From contig JADGNZ010000001.1 of assembly GCA_017883205.1 (NCBI GenBank), forward strand, positions 169,639 through 233,638: 64,000 bases of DNA, written 5' to 3'. The translations under genes were made by a program, and so were the position numbers. Under the pieces are notes generated by a model, which made no database searches, had not been told where the DNA came from, and saw only the letters and a list, made by a program, of their open reading frames with translations. Shown one piece after another: positions 35,261 through 44,019 of the stretch. This DNA comes from Thermoanaerobaculia bacterium. Its GTDB lineage: Bacteria > Acidobacteriota > Thermoanaerobaculia > Gp7-AA8. The stretch's first letter is position 1. Every line of letters starts with the position of its first letter.

Positions 35261-37972
35261 ATGTTCGGGCGTGTGGCGGTCGCGGTCTCACTTCTCCTCA
35301 TTTCACTCGCAGCCTTTCCGCAGTGCAATCTCACGCAGGTTGCCAGCGTCCCCTTTCGCGCTTCGTATCTCGACGTCGCGATTGATGGCAACGACCTATG
35401 GGCGGCCACCTCGTATGGCGTTTCGCTGTTTGATCGCAGCGTCGATCCGCCCGCGCTCGTCGTCGCATTTCCGCTGCCCGGTGTGACGCGCGTCGTCCGC
35501 GCGACGAACGGTCTGGCGTATGTGGGAAGCGGATCTTCGTTGTTCGTCGTCAGGAAGAATGGACGGAACCTGCAATTGCAGCGAACGATCGACGCTGGCG
35601 CGACGGTCAACGATCTGCTGCTGACGACGCTCGATCTCTACGTGGCCACCACAGCCGGCCTTACGCAATGGGACCTCCTCGATCCGACCACGCCGTCCAA
35701 AACGCCGGCGATCTTCACGACCAGCAGTCCGAACGTGCGCTCGCTCGCAATCAGCGGATCGACGCTGTTTGCCGCGGATGGCGATACGTCCGTCGAGGCG
35801 TTCAATATCAGCGTCCCGTCGATTCCGAACGGCATCGGCACGATCACATCGCTTCCGGGCTCGATCGCCGTCAGCGCCGCGAACAGCCGGTTGTATGTTT
35901 CTGACGGCTTCACGACGGACATCTTCATTAACGCCGAGGGCGGCGGCAGCAGTGCGGTCAAACTGGCGCGTGATTCGTTCGGTTCCGTGGCCATCGCACC
36001 AATCAACACCACCGCGATCTTCGCAGCCGGCGCCGACAATCGAGTCCGTGCCTTCGATCTTGCCTCGTCTGCGAGCCCTGTGGAGTTGTTTCGCGCGGAG
36101 CTCTTTCCTGGAGGAGGCACGGTCAATCGCATCGGCCGCATCGCCGCCGCTTCCAATCGCCTCTACGTGGCCGGCGGCGACCTCGGCCTGCTGACCTACG
36201 ATACGACATCGTTTTCGACACCGTTCGCGCTGCGGAGCTATGCAACCGGTTCGACGACATCGGTGATCTCGCTCGGTACAAATGTCTACGTCTCGCGGGC
36301 GGCAAGCGGCATCACGGAATTCGGGCAGACATCCGCCGGTGCGCTGACGCAATTGCGCTCTTGGGACAGCAACAGCGACACGGTTTGGGATGGAGCGAAC
36401 AATTTTCTCCTGACGTCGTCCGGAGCGACTGCATCGCTCTGGGCTTTGAGCTCAGCGACGCCGACGCTCGTCTCTACTGTGACTCTTCGCGCGCCCATTG
36501 CCTCAGCGGTGCTGATCGGAACGACCGGCTATTTCGTTCTCAATGAAACTACGGGAGGAACGCTCTGGTCCGCCGATCTCGCGCCGGCAACTCCGACAGC
36601 ACAGCAGATCGCGCTCACGGCGATCAAGCCGTCGTTCATCGCGCGCTCCGGATCCGCGCTGGTCCTGGCCGAACTGAAGGCGGACGGCACGACCTCGCTC
36701 TCATACTTTGCCGCGGCGGATTTCACGAAGGCGCCGGTCACATCGAATGTCGCCGGACTCGCGACTGGCGGCGTCGCGCTCTCCGGTTCGACCGCAGCGG
36801 TGTCGACGTTCAGCGGCGTAACGCTCGCCGACTTCGAGAGCGGCTCGACCGCACTTCTTCCGCAATCGAATGGAGCAATCGCGCGCCGGCTCGCCTTTGC
36901 GGGTACGACGTTGGTGGAACTGACCGACAGCGCACTCCTGCTCTGGAACACGCAGACACGAACGCTGACGAAGCAATTCGCGTTGCCCGCCGTTCCGGTT
37001 TCTGTCCACGTCGGCCCTGACAACGCCGTGGCCGATATTGCCACCGAAGATGGGATCACGAGCGTGCAACTCGCAGCGACGACGCGCGTCCCTTCGTTGC
37101 TCAATACGGCGAACGGCAACGCCTACTACAAGAAACTCGTCGCCGGAAGCCAGCGGCTCTACTTCTTCGACGGCCACAATATCGACGTCTTCACGAACAC
37201 GATGCAATACACAGGCGGCATTCACACGCCGCTTGTCGTCGACGTTGCCGCGAGCGACAGCGGTGTCTTCACGATTCAGAACAACCTGGGGGTCACGGCG
37301 TACGGCCGTGAAGGAAACGCGCTGACGACGTCAGTGATCAACGAAGGAACCGACGTGCAGGCGCAATCGATCGCCTCTGCTGGCGGCACGGCATGGGCTT
37401 CGATCGTCTTGAATTGCCACAGCAGCGGCTGTGAAGGGAAAGCGATCGTCTTCGATCCGAAGAGCGCCTTTGCACAGACCGCGACGATGACCGGCGCCGT
37501 ACGCGACGTCGTGACCAACGGCAACCGCGCCTACGTTCTCACCGAGTTGCCGAATGAGGTGCGCGTCGTCGATATCAGCGATCCCGCTCACCCGGTAGTT
37601 CTCTTCAGCCACGCGACGGAAGGCGCGCAACCGCCCTCCTCGATCGCCTTCGCCAACGGTACCGTTTACGTACTCGGCGAGAAGCTTTACACCTACGCGG
37701 CCAGCGATCTCTCGAAGACGGGAGAGCAGCTCGCGTCCGCCGTCTTCGATCCAGCCACGCAGAAGATTCGCGCCGACGGAGCATGCGTCGCATACACCGG
37801 CCGCGACTTCTCGCCCCAATTCCTCGGCGGGGCGCCGGTCGTAACCTCGCCTGCCAACGCCCGTTTTGTCGCCTGGCAGCCGGGCACGCTCTATTTCCTG
37901 ACCGACTACTCGCTCGAGATCTGGTCGGCAAAGCCCCTGCCGCAGCCTGCGCGCCGCCGCTCATCGCGATAG
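35261..37972 (+). CDS. Large secreted beta-propeller-like protein
   Basis: A 903-residue protein with a signal peptide (MFGRVAVAVSLLLISLAAFPQC). The mature part is a long series of beta-strand repeats resembling LVIVD/WD-like propeller blades, such as LYVATTAGLTQWDLLDPTTP, LYVAGGDLGLLTYDT and AYVLTELPNEVRVVDISDPAHP (the last is a typical LVIVD blade). Two propellers would fit the length. No enzyme motif is seen, and function is unknown; surface or periplasmic. TAGAAT at 35248-35253 ends 7 bp before the ATG. Confidence 0.75.
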   Translation: MFGRVAVAVSLLLISLAAFPQCNLTQVASVPFRASYLDVAIDGNDLWAATSYGVSLFDRSVDPPALVVAFPLPGVTRVVRATNGLAYVGSGSSLFVVRKNGRNLQLQRTIDAGATVNDLLLTTLDLYVATTAGLTQWDLLDPTTPSKTPAIFTTSSPNVRSLAISGSTLFAADGDTSVEAFNISVPSIPNGIGTITSLPGSIAVSAANSRLYVSDGFTTDIFINAEGGGSSAVKLARDSFGSVAIAPINTTAIFAAGADNRVRAFDLASSASPVELFRAELFPGGGTVNRIGRIAAASNRLYVAGGDLGLLTYDTTSFSTPFALRSYATGSTTSVISLGTNVYVSRAASGITEFGQTSAGALTQLRSWDSNSDTVWDGANNFLLTSSGATASLWALSSATPTLVSTVTLRAPIASAVLIGTTGYFVLNETTGGTLWSADLAPATPTAQQIALTAIKPSFIARSGSALVLAELKADGTTSLSYFAAADFTKAPVTSNVAGLATGGVALSGSTAAVSTFSGVTLADFESGSTALLPQSNGAIARRLAFAGTTLVELTDSALLLWNTQTRTLTKQFALPAVPVSVHVGPDNAVADIATEDGITSVQLAATTRVPSLLNTANGNAYYKKLVAGSQRLYFFDGHNIDVFTNTMQYTGGIHTPLVVDVAASDSGVFTIQNNLGVTAYGREGNALTTSVINEGTDVQAQSIASAGGTAWASIVLNCHSSGCEGKAIVFDPKSAFAQTATMTGAVRDVVTNGNRAYVLTELPNEVRVVDISDPAHPVVLFSHATEGAQPPSSIAFANGTVYVLGEKLYTYAASDLSKTGEQLASAVFDPATQKIRADGACVAYTGRDFSPQFLGGAPVVTSPANARFVAWQPGTLYFLTDYSLEIWSAKPLPQPARRRSSR

Positions 37973-37981
37973 CATTTGCCT

Positions 37982-38740
37982 ATGCCGAAGATCATCTTCT
38001 CGTCCGACGAGAACGCCTACCGCATCACGCTTGCCGATCCGCCGCTTCACATCCTCGACATCACAATGCTCGAAGAGCTCCGCAATGCGATCGCACGCGT
38101 CGCCTCCGACCGGCACGTTCTGATCATCGACTCGCAAGGCGAAAAAGCCTTTTCCGCGGGTGCCAGCGTGCAGGATCACCTCGGCGACCGCGTCGCCACG
38201 ATGCTCAGCAACTTCCATGACTGCTTTCGCATGCTGGCGAAACTCGACGTCGTTACGGTCGCGCTCGTGCGCGGCGCGGCGCTCGGCGGTGGATGCGAGC
38301 TGGCGCTGGCGTGCGACTTCGTTCTGGCCTCCGAACGCGCCAAGTTCAGCCAGCCCGAGATCAACCTCGGTGTTTTTCCTCCAGTCGCTGCTTACCAACT
38401 CTCACGGCAACTGCCAGCTCGCAAAGGACTCGAGCTTCTGCTCACCGGCGACTCGATCGATGCCGCGGCCGCCGATCGCCTCGGCCTCGTCAACGCCGTC
38501 TTCCCCCTCGCCGAGTTCGACGCCCGCGCCGATGCATGGCTGCAGCGGCTCTACAAGCAGAGCGCATCGTCGCTGCGCTTCGCGCGGCGCGCGTTCCGCC
38601 TCGCCCAGACCGCCGATTTCTACGAGCGCCTCGGCGCCGTCGAGCGCCTATATCTCGACGAACTAATGGAGACGCACGACGCCAACGAAGGGCTGAACGC
38701 GTTTGTCGAAAAGCGAGAGCCGGAGTGGACGGGGCACTGA
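37982..38740 (+). CDS. Enoyl-CoA hydratase/isomerase family (dienoyl-CoA hydratase-like)
   Basis: A 252-residue crotonase-fold protein. The oxyanion-hole loops are GEKAFSAGASV (near residue 56) and RGAALGGGCELALACD (near 97-112), followed by FSQPEINLGVFPPVAA. The last block and the short PLHILDITMLEEL N-terminus resemble cyclohexa-1,5-diene-1-carbonyl-CoA hydratases more than fatty-acid enoyl-CoA hydratases, but no benzoyl-CoA pathway genes are nearby. TAGCAT at 37970-37975 ends 6 bp before the ATG, suggesting a leaderless message even though the previous gene ends just 9 bp upstream. Confidence 0.87.
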   Translation: MPKIIFSSDENAYRITLADPPLHILDITMLEELRNAIARVASDRHVLIIDSQGEKAFSAGASVQDHLGDRVATMLSNFHDCFRMLAKLDVVTVALVRGAALGGGCELALACDFVLASERAKFSQPEINLGVFPPVAAYQLSRQLPARKGLELLLTGDSIDAAAADRLGLVNAVFPLAEFDARADAWLQRLYKQSASSLRFARRAFRLAQTADFYERLGAVERLYLDELMETHDANEGLNAFVEKREPEWTGH

Positions 38741-38750
38741 TCGAAGCCGG

Positions 38751-40082
38751 TCAGTGCACGCCGCCCATCAAACGGCGAATCGGCTTCACCAGCAGAAACA
38801 GGATGAATGCCGCGGCGAGCGTGGTGGCGGACACCGCGCCGAAGAGTTTCGGCAGCGGCAGACGATCGAAGAATCCTGCGCAATAGCCGCCGAGCTTGTT
38901 GCCGAACGAGATCGATAGGAAGAAAACGCCCAGCATCAGACCGACGATGCGCGGCGGCGCAAGTTTCGTCACCATCGAGAGACCGACCGGGCTGAGACAG
39001 AGCTCGCCGACCGTCTGCAGGAAGTAAACGCCGACGAGCCACATCGGGCTAACTTTGATTCCCTGTGATTGCGCGATGGCCGCCCCCGGGACGAGCAGCA
39101 GGAAACTCAGGCCGACGAAAAAGAGTCCGAATCCGAACTTGGCCGGACTGGAAGGTTCGAGTTTCCCCATCCGCAGCCATAGCCACGCGAAGATGGGCGA
39201 GAAGATGATGACGAACAGGGGTTGCACGGATTGAAACGTGCTCGACGGAAAATTGAAGCCGAGGAAATTCAGGCGTGTCAGGCGGTCGGCGAAAAGGTTG
39301 AGACTCGATCCTGCCTGTTCGAATGCGCCCCAGAAAAGCATTGAGAAGACGAAGAGGATGGCGATGACGCTGATTCGCTTCCACTCCTGCGTTGTGAATG
39401 AGCTCGGCTTTCCCTCGGCGCGTTCCGCCTCCCGCTCATCCGCTTCGTTCTTCGCCTGCCGCGCCATTCCCGGCGCGATGTGCTTCTTGCCGGCGACGTA
39501 CTGAATGATGCCGAGCGTCATGCCGACACCGGCCGCGCCGAAGCCGTAGTGCCAATTGATGCGCTGCCCGAGCGGGCCGCAAATCAGCGGCGCGATGAAA
39601 GCGCCGAGGTTGATGCCCATGTAGAAAATCGAGAAGCCGGCATCACGCCGCACATCTTCTTTCGAGTAGAGCGTCCCGACGATGCCGCTGACGTTCGGTT
39701 TCAAGAGGCCGGTGCCGCAGACGATGAAGATCAGGCCGAGGTAAAACGTCTGGATCGATGGATACGCCATCAGGAAGTGGCCGGTGGCGATGATGATCCC
39801 GCCGAGCAGGACCGAGCGGTAGAGGCCGAGGAACTTGTCGGCGATCCAGCCGCCGGGGATCGACATCGCGTACACGCCCATCGTGTACCAGCCGTAGATC
39901 GAGGCTCCCTTTTCGGTGGCGAATCCGAGTCCGCCTTTCTCGATGGGAGCCACCATGTACAGCAGCAGCAACGCCCGCATCCCGTAGTAGCTGAATCGCT
40001 CCCACATTTCGGTGAAGAAGCAGGTTGCCAAGCCGCGTGGATGGCCGAACCACTGTTTTTCTGCGACGGCGATGTCTGACAT
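38751..40082 (-). CDS. POT/PTR2 family proton-dependent peptide transporter
   Basis: A 443-residue major-facilitator protein with about 12 hydrophobic segments. Signatures of the POT family are EMWERFSYYGMRALLLLYM (the ExxERFxYYG motif of helix 1) and GTGLLKPNVSGIVGTLY. Such transporters import di- and tripeptides with protons through the inner membrane. The start is ATG 40082, with another in-frame ATG at 40091. It is divergent from murB, with only about 20 bp between the start codons, so promoters must lie inside the neighbouring coding regions. Confidence 0.92.
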   Translation of the reverse strand: MSDIAVAEKQWFGHPRGLATCFFTEMWERFSYYGMRALLLLYMVAPIEKGGLGFATEKGASIYGWYTMGVYAMSIPGGWIADKFLGLYRSVLLGGIIIATGHFLMAYPSIQTFYLGLIFIVCGTGLLKPNVSGIVGTLYSKEDVRRDAGFSIFYMGINLGAFIAPLICGPLGQRINWHYGFGAAGVGMTLGIIQYVAGKKHIAPGMARQAKNEADEREAERAEGKPSSFTTQEWKRISVIAILFVFSMLFWGAFEQAGSSLNLFADRLTRLNFLGFNFPSSTFQSVQPLFVIIFSPIFAWLWLRMGKLEPSSPAKFGFGLFFVGLSFLLLVPGAAIAQSQGIKVSPMWLVGVYFLQTVGELCLSPVGLSMVTKLAPPRIVGLMLGVFFLSISFGNKLGGYCAGFFDRLPLPKLFGAVSATTLAAAFILFLLVKPIRRLMGGVH

Positions 40083-40103
40083 GCCGGCCATTCTCAGGCA
40101 GCG

Positions 40104-41198
40104 ATGATGCACAATGCAACGGCGATGACGGAGTCGTTGCAGAGTGTTGCACCGCGCCGGCTGGAGCGGAACGTCCCTCTCGCGCCGCTGACGACCCTCG
40201 GGATCGGCGGACCGGCGCGGCTTTTCGTTCGCGCGGAGACGGTGGATGAGATCCGCGAAGCCGTCGCCTGGGCTGCGTCGCAGCACGAACCGCTCTTCGT
40301 TCTCGGCGGCGGCAGCAATCTCCTCATCGCTGATGAAGGCTTCGACGGTCTGGTGCTGCAGATCGATCTGCGCGGCATCACGATTCGCTCAGAATCGCTG
40401 GAAGGGGTGATGGTTTACGTTGCCGCCGGCGAGCGTTGGGACGACTTCGTGTCGTTCGCAGTGATGCGCGGGTGGGCCGGCATCGAATGTCTTTCCGGCA
40501 TCCCGGGCTTGACCGGCGCGACACCGATTCAGAACGTTGGAGCGTACGGCCAGGATGTCAGCGAGGCGATCGTCCGCGTCGAAGCGATCGAGCGCGATAC
40601 CGGCCGGGTCGTGACGTTCACGAACTGGGAGTGCGGCTTCGGCTACCGGCAGAGCATTTTCAAGAGCTCGGCGAAGGATCGCTACATCGTCGCCGGAGTG
40701 ACGTTCCGTTTGACTCCCGGCGGCGCGGCGGCAATCCGCTATCCCGAGTTGCAGACGTACCTCGACGAGCACGAGATCGACGTCAGCGACCTGCGAGGAG
40801 TCCGCAGCGCCGTCATCGCCATCCGTAAACGCAAAGGAATGGTGCTCGATCCCACGGATCCCGACACGCGCAGCGATGGCTCGTTCTTCATGAATCCGGT
40901 CGTGACGCAGTCGACGCTCGCTGAGATCGTTCTTCGCGCGGGCACGAAGAACGTGCCGCACTTTCCGTCAGGCGATCAGATCAAGCTCTCCGCCGCCTGG
41001 CTGATCGAGCACGCCGGATTCCACAAAGGTTTCGTGCACGGCAACGTCGGCTTGTCGTCGAAACACACGCTCGCAGTAATCAACCGCGGCGGCGGCACCG
41101 CGTGTGAGGTGCTGGAGCTCGTGGCGATGATTCAGCGCGGAGTGCGCGAGAAGTTCGGAGTGGAGATTGAGCCGGAGCCGAATTTCATCGGGTTCTGA
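40104..41198 (+). CDS. murB: UDP-N-acetylenolpyruvoylglucosamine reductase
   Basis: A 364-residue FAD enzyme of peptidoglycan precursor synthesis that reduces UDP-GlcNAc-enolpyruvate to UDP-MurNAc. The FAD-binding motifs LTTLGIGGPARLF, FVLGGGSNLL and GIPGLTGATPIQNVGAYGQ are present, with GYRQSIFK, SDGSFFMNPVV (catalytic Ser region) and the C-terminal EPEPNFIGF containing the catalytic Glu. It is a type I MurB by length. It is separate from any mur cluster. ATG 40128 is an alternative start. Confidence 0.96.
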   Translation: MMHNATAMTESLQSVAPRRLERNVPLAPLTTLGIGGPARLFVRAETVDEIREAVAWAASQHEPLFVLGGGSNLLIADEGFDGLVLQIDLRGITIRSESLEGVMVYVAAGERWDDFVSFAVMRGWAGIECLSGIPGLTGATPIQNVGAYGQDVSEAIVRVEAIERDTGRVVTFTNWECGFGYRQSIFKSSAKDRYIVAGVTFRLTPGGAAAIRYPELQTYLDEHEIDVSDLRGVRSAVIAIRKRKGMVLDPTDPDTRSDGSFFMNPVVTQSTLAEIVLRAGTKNVPHFPSGDQIKLSAAWLIEHAGFHKGFVHGNVGLSSKHTLAVINRGGGTACEVLELVAMIQRGVREKFGVEIEPEPNFIGF

Positions 41199-41829
41199 AT
41201 GGCGAAACGTAAGGCTTCAGACCGGGTACGTGGGTTGCTGCGCTCCCTGCCGCCACAACCCGAAGATCGTTGAACGGTGCCGCCAGGAAAATGCTGGACC
41301 AGCCTTCGTCTGATGTGAGCCGCTGGGCCGTTGTGGCAACATCGTCATAGACCTCGCTGAGTTGTTGAAGGGTAGGGCGGGGATTGTGCCTTGCCAGGGC
41401 ATTCGACACGGCCTTGAGAACTGACGGTGCAAGACCGTCGTGAATCTGCACGTTGGTTCCGCTAATGTCGCTGAGCGACTTCGCCGCGCGATGTGGGACC
41501 TTCTCGAGCAGAAACCAGCGATGCCGACGATTGGCGGACAAGGCGACTGCCACCGCGAGGCCCAGCTCGAATGGCATGTTGAATCGCGGAGTCCGCGGTG
41601 AGGGAGGGTCGAGGCTCACATAGGAGAGATCGTGAAACGAGATCACAGACTCCTCGATCAATCGGTAGATGCGGCTCAATTGAGGATCGCTTCCGGGGTC
41701 GTGCATTGCCGCAACGGGCGCAAGGCCGAAGCCGGCCAGTCCGGCCAGCAGGCCCAAGTAAAGCTCTACGTTAGAATCGACGTACGCGAGATTGATGAAC
41801 GCGGTTCCGGCTTGTGAACTGCGTCCCAC
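41185..41829 (-). CDS. TIR/nucleoside-deoxyribosyltransferase-like protein, module B
   Basis: A 214-residue soluble protein diverged from but clearly related to the one at 26262-26891. Shared blocks in order: TAFINLAYVDSN (residues 9-20), GFGLAPVAA, RIYRLIEESVISFHDLS (near 53-69), PRFNMPFELGLAVAVAL (near 81-97), KSLSDISGTNVQIHDG (near 116-131) and a following AV-N-AL helix. The C-terminal 60 residues differ. The GTG start is preceded by GGAGG 5 nt upstream. It lies 14 bp after a small basic gene, as in module A, and its end overlaps convergent murB by 14 bp. Catalytic activity is inferred only from fold resemblance. Confidence 0.72.
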   Translation of the reverse strand: MGRSSQAGTAFINLAYVDSNVELYLGLLAGLAGFGLAPVAAMHDPGSDPQLSRIYRLIEESVISFHDLSYVSLDPPSPRTPRFNMPFELGLAVAVALSANRRHRWFLLEKVPHRAAKSLSDISGTNVQIHDGLAPSVLKAVSNALARHNPRPTLQQLSEVYDDVATTAQRLTSDEGWSSIFLAAPFNDLRVVAAGSAATHVPGLKPYVSPFRTR

Positions 41830-41843
41830 GTTGCCTCCAGATT

Positions 41844-42089
41844 TCAGCGTCGGGCTCGACCGTTGCGTTTTGTAGTGGTAGCCGTACGAGCCTCCCCGCT
41901 CACCCGCGCACCTGTTGCACTCCGGCGGGCGGCTCCCTGTGCCGGTCGAGCATTATCCCTCTGAACTTCTCTCAGTACCTCCACGAGCTTTTCTACGCGT
42001 GCCATTGGCATATGGAGAAATTTTCCCATCTCGCGTGCCGTCGGGTACCTCGATGTGATCAGCGCCTTCTTGAGTTTTGCTTCGGGCAT
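41844..42089 (-). CDS. Small basic HTH-like protein, first gene of TIR-like module B
   Basis: An 81-residue protein. Residues 1-42 look like a helix-turn-helix (LKKALITSRYPTAREMGKF, then HMPMARVEKLVEVLREV); the remaining 40 residues are an Arg/Ala/Thr-rich basic tail ending in KRNGRARR. GGAGGAG sits 5 nt before ATG 42089. Sequence differs from the small gene of module A, but size, charge and position before the TIR-like gene are the same. DNA binding or an antitoxin/regulatory role is a reasonable inference. Confidence 0.72.
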   Translation of the reverse strand: MPEAKLKKALITSRYPTAREMGKFLHMPMARVEKLVEVLREVQRDNARPAQGAARRSATGARVSGEARTATTTKRNGRARR

Positions 42090-42170
42090 TGACTCCTCCA
42101 ATCTCATAGTACGGCAGTCCGGTATCAAGGAAAAGCGACTTCAAGGCGACGTGATTCCGACCCACGCCGG

Positions 42171-42587
42171 TCAACCCTCCACATACTTCGCCAGCTTCTC
42201 CCTCACTTCATCCGGCACCGCCGTTGGCTTGAACTCGCCGCGCTTCACGGCCACGAGGATGTACTTGCCGGTGGCGACGATGATGTCGGGTGCGTCGCTG
42301 CGATGCACTTCGAAGTTGAGGTGGATCGAGCTGCTGCCGATCTTTCCGAAGTAGGCGTCGACGATCAGGAGCTCGTCGAGCGTGACGGGATGGAAGAAAT
42401 CGCACTCGACGTGGACGCGCGGCAGCCAGAGGCCGAGCTCGTCGAAAAGCGTTCGGTACGAGAGGCCGCACGAGCGGAACAGCTCGACCTCGGCCAGCCC
42501 GAAGAAGCGCAGGTATGCCTGATAGTTGATGATGCCGGCGGCGTCGATATCTTCCCAGCGGACGTACTCGGACACGGAAAAGCGCAT
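42171..42587 (-). CDS. Hotdog-fold acyl-CoA thioesterase (4HBT type)
   Basis: A 138-residue protein of the 4-hydroxybenzoyl-CoA thioesterase family. The catalytic-site signature VRWEDIDAAGIINYQAYLRFF near residues 9-29 has the conserved Asp. It hydrolyses acyl- or aroyl-CoA thioesters in the cytoplasm; the substrate is not determinable. It is divergent from the amidohydrolase gene with only 18 bp between start codons, and shares a palindromic -10 element with it. Confidence 0.88.
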   Translation of the reverse strand: MRFSVSEYVRWEDIDAAGIINYQAYLRFFGLAEVELFRSCGLSYRTLFDELGLWLPRVHVECDFFHPVTLDELLIVDAYFGKIGSSSIHLNFEVHRSDAPDIIVATGKYILVAVKRGEFKPTAVPDEVREKLAKYVEG

Positions 42588-42592
42588 ATCGA

Positions 42593-42602
42593 TAGAATTC
42601 TA
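42593..42602. promoter_or_regulatory. Palindromic bidirectional -10 element TAGAATTCTA
   Basis: The perfect 10-bp palindrome TAGAATTCTA gives TAGAAT on both strands. The plus-strand hexamer (42593-42598) ends 7 bp before the amidohydrolase ATG and the minus-strand hexamer (42602-42597) ends 9 bp before the thioesterase ATG. Both genes would be transcribed without leaders from one symmetrical element. Confidence 0.65.
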
Positions 42603-42605
42603 GTC

Positions 42606-43889
42606 ATGAGACAACTCATCGCCGCGCTCTTTCTTTTGTTTGCGTCGTCGCTCTTTGCCGCCGATGCTCCGCAGCAACTGGTCACCATCCGCGCGGCGCG
42701 CCTCATCGACGGACGCGGCGGTAAGGTCGTGTCGCCCGCGGTGATCGTCGTGCGCGGGAACAAGATCGAGTCGATCGGCGGCGCCGTTCCGACTGGCGCG
42801 CAAGTCATCGACCTCGGCGACATGACGCTGCTGCCCGGACTGATCGATGCGCACGTCCACACGCTCCTGCAGGGCGACATCACCTCGGACGACTACGATG
42901 TCCAGCTCTTCAAGGAGTCGCTGGCGTATCGCGCGTTGCGCGCAACGAAGGCGTTGAAGATCGCGCTCAATCACGGATTTACGACCGTTCGCGATGTCGA
43001 GACCGAGGGGGCGATGTACACCGACGTCGACCTGAAGCGCGCCATCAACAACGGCGTGATCGACGGACCGCGCATGGTTGTCTCGACGCGCGCGATGTCG
43101 GTGACCGGCGGATACGGTCCGAGCGGCTACTCACCCGAGGTCACGTTTCCGATGGGCGTGCAAATCGTTGACGGAGCCGATGCCGCGCGCAAAGCGGTAC
43201 GCGAGCAGATCGCTCACGGCGCCGATTGGATCAAGGTCTACGCGGACCGCTCTTACTTCGTGGCGAAGGACGGCACCCTCTCGTCGACGCCGACGTTTAC
43301 CGCAGAGGAGATGAAGGCGATCGTGGAGGAAGCGCATCGGCTGCGGCACAAAGTGGCGGCGCATGCGATGGCGCGGCCCGGAATCGAGAACGCGATCAAC
43401 GCCGGCGTCGACTCGATCGAGCACGGCATCGCCATTCCGGACGATCTCCTCGACGTCATGGTGGCGCACGGGACGTATCTCTGCCCGACGCTGACGGTGA
43501 CCGAGTTCGTGGCGCCGGGGCGCGTTGCCGCGGGCGGCGCGATCTGGGGAAAGATCCCGGCGTTTCATCACGACAGCTTCGCGCGGGCGTTGAAGCGCGG
43601 CGTGAAGATCGCGTTCGGCACAGACGCCGGCGGCTTCGCGTGGGATGCGATCAACGAAGCGAGGGAGTTCGGGTACGAAGTGCAGTTCGGGATGACGCCG
43701 ATGCAGGCCATCCAGACCGCGACGCGCAACGCCGCCGAGATGCTGGACATGTCGGACCGCATCGGCACGATCGAAACCGGCAAGCTGGCCGACATCGTGG
43801 CCGTGCCAGGCGACCCGCTCGCCGACATCACCGCGATGGAGAGAGTCGCGTTCGTGATGAAGGATGGGGCGGTCTACAAGCGGCCGTGA
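42606..43889 (+). CDS. Secreted amidohydrolase (imidazolonepropionase/Xaa-Pro dipeptidase-like)
   Basis: A 427-residue protein with a signal peptide (MRQLIAALFLLFASSLFAA) and a metal-dependent amidohydrolase TIM barrel. Metal ligands are visible in GLIDAHVHTL (HxH, near residue 82), the Lys in WIKVYADRSY, His in VAAHAMAR and SIEHGIA, and the Asp in AFGTDAGGF. The C-terminal composite beta-sandwich ends with GKLADIVAVPGDPL. Homologues are prolidases or organophosphate acid anhydrolase-like enzymes of the periplasm. The substrate is unknown. Confidence 0.88.
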   Translation: MRQLIAALFLLFASSLFAADAPQQLVTIRAARLIDGRGGKVVSPAVIVVRGNKIESIGGAVPTGAQVIDLGDMTLLPGLIDAHVHTLLQGDITSDDYDVQLFKESLAYRALRATKALKIALNHGFTTVRDVETEGAMYTDVDLKRAINNGVIDGPRMVVSTRAMSVTGGYGPSGYSPEVTFPMGVQIVDGADAARKAVREQIAHGADWIKVYADRSYFVAKDGTLSSTPTFTAEEMKAIVEEAHRLRHKVAAHAMARPGIENAINAGVDSIEHGIAIPDDLLDVMVAHGTYLCPTLTVTEFVAPGRVAAGGAIWGKIPAFHHDSFARALKRGVKIAFGTDAGGFAWDAINEAREFGYEVQFGMTPMQAIQTATRNAAEMLDMSDRIGTIETGKLADIVAVPGDPLADITAMERVAFVMKDGAVYKRP

Positions 43890-43908
43890 GTGTTTTCGAA
43901 AGAAACCA

Positions 43909-43976
43909 AGCACACAGAGACACAGAGATCACTGAGGTAGTTCTTTTCTCTGTGGCCTCTGTGTCTCTGTGGTGCT
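43909..43976. repeat. CACAGAG-type inverted repeat
   Basis: Arm 43909-43936 (AGCACACAGAGACACAGAG...) and arm 43948-43976 (CTCTGTGGCCTCTGTGTCTCTG...) form a hairpin after the amidohydrolase gene and before coaX. It is a second copy of the element at 24270-24325. Confidence 0.85.
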
Positions 43977-44019
43977 GGCTTTGAGCATCAACATCATCAA
44001 CGCCTGCTAACCTAGCGCT

